From: XYA12-FULL-58-9 sp001798605
GTDB taxonomy: Bacteria; Myxococcota; XYA12-FULL-58-9
Assembly: GCA_036736205.1 (NCBI GenBank)
Contig: DAINMX010000248.1
Span: 1 to 9,667 of the forward strand
Direction: 5' to 3'
DNA: 9,667 nucleotides
Positions 7,450 through 9,667 of the stretch are shown one piece after another. Positions within the stretch are counted from its first letter, which is position 1. Each line of letters starts with the position of its first letter. The notes under the pieces are model-generated. The model was not told the origin of the DNA. It saw only the letters and a list, made by a program, of their open reading frames with translations, and did not search any database. The translations under genes and the position numbers were made by a program.

Positions 7450-8589
7450 ATGGTTGTAGCGCGGTGCAACACCGACTGCTATGGTCGAATTGCGATGGGC
7501 AGGCACGAGCACCACAAACAACACGAACACCAACACGGGCACAAAGACGGGCACGGGCACGGGCACGGGCACGACCACAAACACGGACACGGGCACGGGA
7601 ACGACCACAAACACGGGCACGGGCACGGGAACGACCACAAACACGGGCACGAAGACGGGCACAAGCACGAGCAGGCGCACGGGCACGTTCCGACAACCAA
7701 GAAGCGCCTGTTTGCAACCCTCGCGGTCACCTTTCTGATTATGGTGGCCGAGGTAGTGGGCGGACTCTGGTCGGGCTCACTCGCACTGTTGGCAGACGCC
7801 GGCCACATGCTGACCGATGTATTGGCGTTGGCCATCGCCTCAGTCGCTCTTGTCTTGAGCAGCCTGCCCGCTGACGACCGCCGAACCTATGGATATCGAC
7901 GCCTGGAGATTTTCGCGGCGCTCATCAATGGCGTGGCCTTGGTGGTGGTAAGCATCTCGATCTTCATCGAAGCGACAGAGCGATGGGTCACCCCGCGCGA
8001 GGTCGACACGGTTGTCATGGGCGTGGTCGCAACCATTGGATTGGCGGCGAACCTGGTTGGATTGTGGCTCTTGGGCGGGCATCGCGGCAATCTCAATGTT
8101 CGCGGTGCCTTTCTCCACATCCTCGGCGACACTTTGAGCTCTGTAGGAGTGCTGGTGACCGCGGGGCTCATCGCTCTGACCGGTTGGACAAAGCTCGATG
8201 CCATCGTCTCGATGGGCATTGCCCTTGTCATCGTCGTGACATCGGTGAGTTTGCTCCGGGAAGTCGTGGAGGTTCTCCTAGAGGCAGCGCCACGTTGCAT
8301 AGACACCGACGTTGTTCGCTCAGCCATATGTAGCCTCGACAACGTGGATGGCGTCTTTGATTTGCACGTTTGGAGTATCACCAGCGGCATGCCAGCGCTC
8401 AGCGCTCACGTTGTTATATCGAATCCAGAGGTTGACAGAGACGTGGTACTCATAGGCATCGCAACCATGTTGCGCGAGGATTTCTCCATCAGCCACTCGA
8501 CACTACAGCTCGAGTCGCATGCGCATGAAAGTTGTTATTGCGCGGAAGCGTCGAACGCGCGCAGAGACAACGTCGGTAAGGCCGATTGA
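7450..8589 (+). CDS. CDF-family zinc-type cation efflux transporter, His-rich
   Basis: Cation diffusion facilitator (ZitB/CzcD/ZnT-like) that exports Zn2+ or similar divalent ions from the cytoplasm in exchange for protons; 379 residues from ATG 7450. The cytoplasmic N-terminus (19-79) has 26 His in 61 residues. Six membrane segments follow from about residue 87 to 270. The paired HxxxD sites in TM2 (H119, D123 in DAGHMLTD) and TM5 (H223, D227 in HILGD) are typical of zinc-selecting members. YGYRRLEIFAALINGV (147-162) is a strong family signature. The cytoplasmic regulatory domain is at about 281-357 (LHVWSITSGMPALSAH), followed by an unusual HAHESCYC tail with potential metal ligands. The start is uncertain. 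ATG 7450 has GGAG at 8 nt; ATG 7495 (MGRHEHH, 364 residues) looks like a natural His-rich N-terminus but lacks a ribosome site. The frame also runs open back to 7201, over the hydrolase gene, which I reject. The exact metal is inferred. Confidence 0.93.
   Translation: MVVARCNTDCYGRIAMGRHEHHKQHEHQHGHKDGHGHGHGHDHKHGHGHGNDHKHGHGHGNDHKHGHEDGHKHEQAHGHVPTTKKRLFATLAVTFLIMVAEVVGGLWSGSLALLADAGHMLTDVLALAIASVALVLSSLPADDRRTYGYRRLEIFAALINGVALVVVSISIFIEATERWVTPREVDTVVMGVVATIGLAANLVGLWLLGGHRGNLNVRGAFLHILGDTLSSVGVLVTAGLIALTGWTKLDAIVSMGIALVIVVTSVSLLREVVEVLLEAAPRCIDTDVVRSAICSLDNVDGVFDLHVWSITSGMPALSAHVVISNPEVDRDVVLIGIATMLREDFSISHSTLQLESHAHESCYCAEASNARRDNVGKAD
7561..7650 (+). repeat. Three 30-bp tandem repeats coding His-rich decapeptides
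   Basis: Three in-frame 30-bp units: 7561-7590, 7591-7620 and 7621-7650. Units 2 and 3 are identical (GHGNDHKHGH). Unit 1 differs at 7570 (C for A, His41 instead of Asn) and at 7587 (A for G, silent). Shorter GGGCAC (Gly-His) hexamers flank the array on the left. The array encodes part of the transporter's metal-binding N-terminus and, by its near-perfect identity, looks recently expanded or prone to length change by slippage. Confidence 0.92.
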
Positions 8590-8610
8590 CCGGTCCTCGC
8601 CGGTCTTTCT
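8588..8610 (+). terminator. Rho-independent-type terminator of the CDF gene
   Basis: Perfect 6-bp stem GACCGG (8588-8593) / CCGGTC (8600-8605) with a 6-nt loop, followed by TTTCT. The left arm begins inside the TGA stop codon. The stem is short and GC-rich and the T-run is weak, so efficiency may be modest. There is no T-run on the minus side, so it should not stop the convergent gene. Confidence 0.6.
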
Positions 8611-8629
8611 CACTTCTTGTTTCACTTTC

Positions 8630-9508
8630 CTACTCGAGACCCAGGTCGCAAAGAGCCGACTCATCCAGACCTATCGCGTGTCCGACCTCGTGCAGCACGG
8701 TCGTACGTATTTCTTCAATGAGGATGTCTTTGGAAGGACAGGCACGCTCTAGGTTGCGCTTAAAAAGAAGAATGGTGGGTTGTTGTTCAGACGGCGCATC
8801 CAGCAAGGAAAGCTCGGTTGGTGGCACGCCGATGAACATGCCGAGCACCCGCGGCGACAACGGCGGATCTGACTGCAACAAATCTCCTGGGTGTACGACG
8901 TCGGCAATGAGGATGGGTATACCCTTGGTGGCCTGGCGTACTGGCTCGGGCAAGCATGCCATCGCCTCCTCCACCACCGCCTCAAAATCGTTTCTCGTCA
9001 GCTGCGGGGTGACGGGGTATAGCTCCGGTGCGAGCGCGCGCGCCTTGCGGAAATACTCGATGTCGCGTCCAGTACCCATGATTTCTGCAATCAAACCGAG
9101 GGCAAAATGGGCCTCGGCGAGATTGGGTTGGCCACGCAAAGCGCTGCGCAATGCGTTGTCGGCCTCAGCAAAGCGGACCAACTCAAACAGAGCGAGACCG
9201 CGGCAACAATCCAGCTCTGCATCAGCAAGATCTGGATCGGCAACAGAGTCATAACTGGACAACGCTCCCAGCGCGTCACCGAGTTGGAGGAGCACATCGC
9301 CACGCATCAAGGCCGCATGGTAACGCGCGTCATCCCCTTGCAGGGCCGCGAGGTCACACAACTGCAGAGCATCATGATATCGGTCATCGCCCATGGCGAC
9401 CTCTGCTTGGTCCAACTGCTCCTGCCAGGTCATAGGAGATCCGTGGCTTTTTGGCTCGGATCTGAGCCCAATACCGATATCTGCATTCTTCACTCCCTGT
9501 GTCGCCAT
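8630..9508 (-). CDS. TPR protein with C-terminal MMP-like zincin domain
   Basis: A 292-residue protein. The N-terminal part (about 28-165) has TPR-type helical pairs, for example EVAMGDDRYHDALQLCDLA, ALMRGDVLLQLGDALGALSSYD and AEAHFALGLIAEIMG. The C-terminal part (about 173-292) matches the small MMP-like metallopeptidase family (Pfam Zincin_1, formerly DUF1025): DFEAVVEEAMACLP, then VLGMFIGVP, TILLFKRNLERAC and HEVGHAIGLDE (273-283). H273, E274 and H277 are the zinc/catalytic residues, and D282 sits where metzincin-like motifs place the third ligand. The protein ends 9 residues after this motif, as the family does. Most family members are a single domain of about 110-130 residues, so the TPR half is an addition. 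There is no signal peptide, so it is probably cytoplasmic. It is convergent with the CDF gene. ATG 9508 has only a weak GAG upstream; ATG 9433 (residue 26) is an alternative start. Proteolytic activity is not established for this family. Confidence 0.85.
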   Translation of the reverse strand: MATQGVKNADIGIGLRSEPKSHGSPMTWQEQLDQAEVAMGDDRYHDALQLCDLAALQGDDARYHAALMRGDVLLQLGDALGALSSYDSVADPDLADAELDCCRGLALFELVRFAEADNALRSALRGQPNLAEAHFALGLIAEIMGTGRDIEYFRKARALAPELYPVTPQLTRNDFEAVVEEAMACLPEPVRQATKGIPILIADVVHPGDLLQSDPPLSPRVLGMFIGVPPTELSLLDAPSEQQPTILLFKRNLERACPSKDILIEEIRTTVLHEVGHAIGLDESALCDLGLE

Positions 9509-9610
9509 AGCATGCCGCTCGGACCATCTGAAGCGAGTTTGCTAGGGCTCATTCGAAAGATGCCATGTCGCCGATTTGGGCAAAAACACGTTGGGTCGCA
9601 ATTCGATCCG

Positions 9611-9625
9611 ATCGAGAATCTCGAT
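9611..9625. repeat. 15-bp near-palindrome
   Basis: ATCGAGA-A-TCTCGAT, two perfect 7-bp arms around one base, followed by TTTT on the plus strand. It could be a regulator-binding site. As RNA it would form a 6-bp stem with a 3-nt loop and a T-run, so a weak plus-strand terminator is the alternative. Confidence 0.4.
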
Positions 9626-9631
9626 TTTGTG

Positions 9632-9660
9632 TGGTCAAATAGGACGGTCCTACCGATAAT
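9632..9660 (+). promoter_or_regulatory. Possible plus-strand promoter with spacer palindrome
   Basis: TGGTCA (9632-9637, four of six to TTGACA), a 17-bp spacer, and GATAAT (9655-9660, five of six to TATAAT). The spacer contains the near-palindrome TAGGAC-G-GTCCTA (9640-9652), placed where an operator would control the promoter. It would drive a gene to the right of the window. Confidence 0.35.
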
Positions 9661-9667
9661 CAGGCCG

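Larger units (their letters stand above)
9509..9667. other. Non-coding end of window, upstream of the TPR-zincin gene
   Basis: 159 bp without a supported gene. It should contain the promoter of the minus-strand TPR-zincin gene. No convincing sigma-70 pair is visible for that direction: TTGACC (9633-9638 on the minus strand) resembles a -35 but has no -10 at proper spacing. Two near-palindromes and a possible plus-strand promoter are listed separately. Confidence 0.5.

Noticed and set aside
7561..7650. Regular repeats considered as a CRISPR-like or iteron array
   Set aside because: Units are directly adjacent without spacers, in frame, and encode the His-rich transporter segment.
7479..7835. 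118-codon minus-strand frame rich in Cys and Pro, and an Arg-Ala repeat frame on the plus strand
   Set aside because: Both are other-frame readings of the His-codon tandem repeats.

Overview
The window holds seven protein genes, densely packed, on a moderately GC-rich chromosome segment. The organism is Gram-negative with an LPS outer membrane: it encodes both LptF/LptG permease subunits and an outer-membrane beta-barrel protein. A eukaryote-like Ser/Thr kinase, a TPR protein and a large protease-propeller-barrel protein together suggest Myxococcota, Bradymonadota or a related former 'Deltaproteobacteria' lineage. This placement is inferred from gene content only and is not firm. I see no IS element, phage gene, CRISPR array, tRNA or rRNA.

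Left to centre (1-7385, minus strand), read right to left: a cytoplasmic alpha/beta hydrolase (6414-7385); a 968-residue secreted protein joining a zinc gluzincin domain, a PD40/TolB-like propeller and an Omp85-like barrel (3511-6417); a membrane-anchored Ser/Thr kinase (2213-3445); LptF (1084-2184); and LptG (1-1087, cut by the window edge). Spacing is operon-like: a 4-nt GTGA overlap, a 65-nt gap without a hairpin, a 28-nt gap with a strong Shine-Dalgarno site, and a 4-nt ATGA overlap. The cluster thus places an outer-membrane protease-like protein and a signalling kinase upstream of the inner-membrane LPS-extraction permease.

Centre to right (7386-8605, plus strand): divergent from the hydrolase is a CDF-family zinc-type efflux transporter with a very His-rich cytoplasmic N-terminus, built partly from near-identical 30-bp tandem repeats. 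It ends in a hairpin that overlaps its own stop codon.

Right (8630-9667): a convergent minus-strand gene encodes a TPR domain fused to an MMP-like zincin domain. The last 159 bp are non-coding, with two small near-palindromes and a possible plus-strand promoter pointing out of the window.

The most noteworthy items are the tripartite protease-propeller-barrel protein, which may be a two-membrane secretion or surface-display design, and its apparent co-transcription with a Ser/Thr kinase and lptFG.
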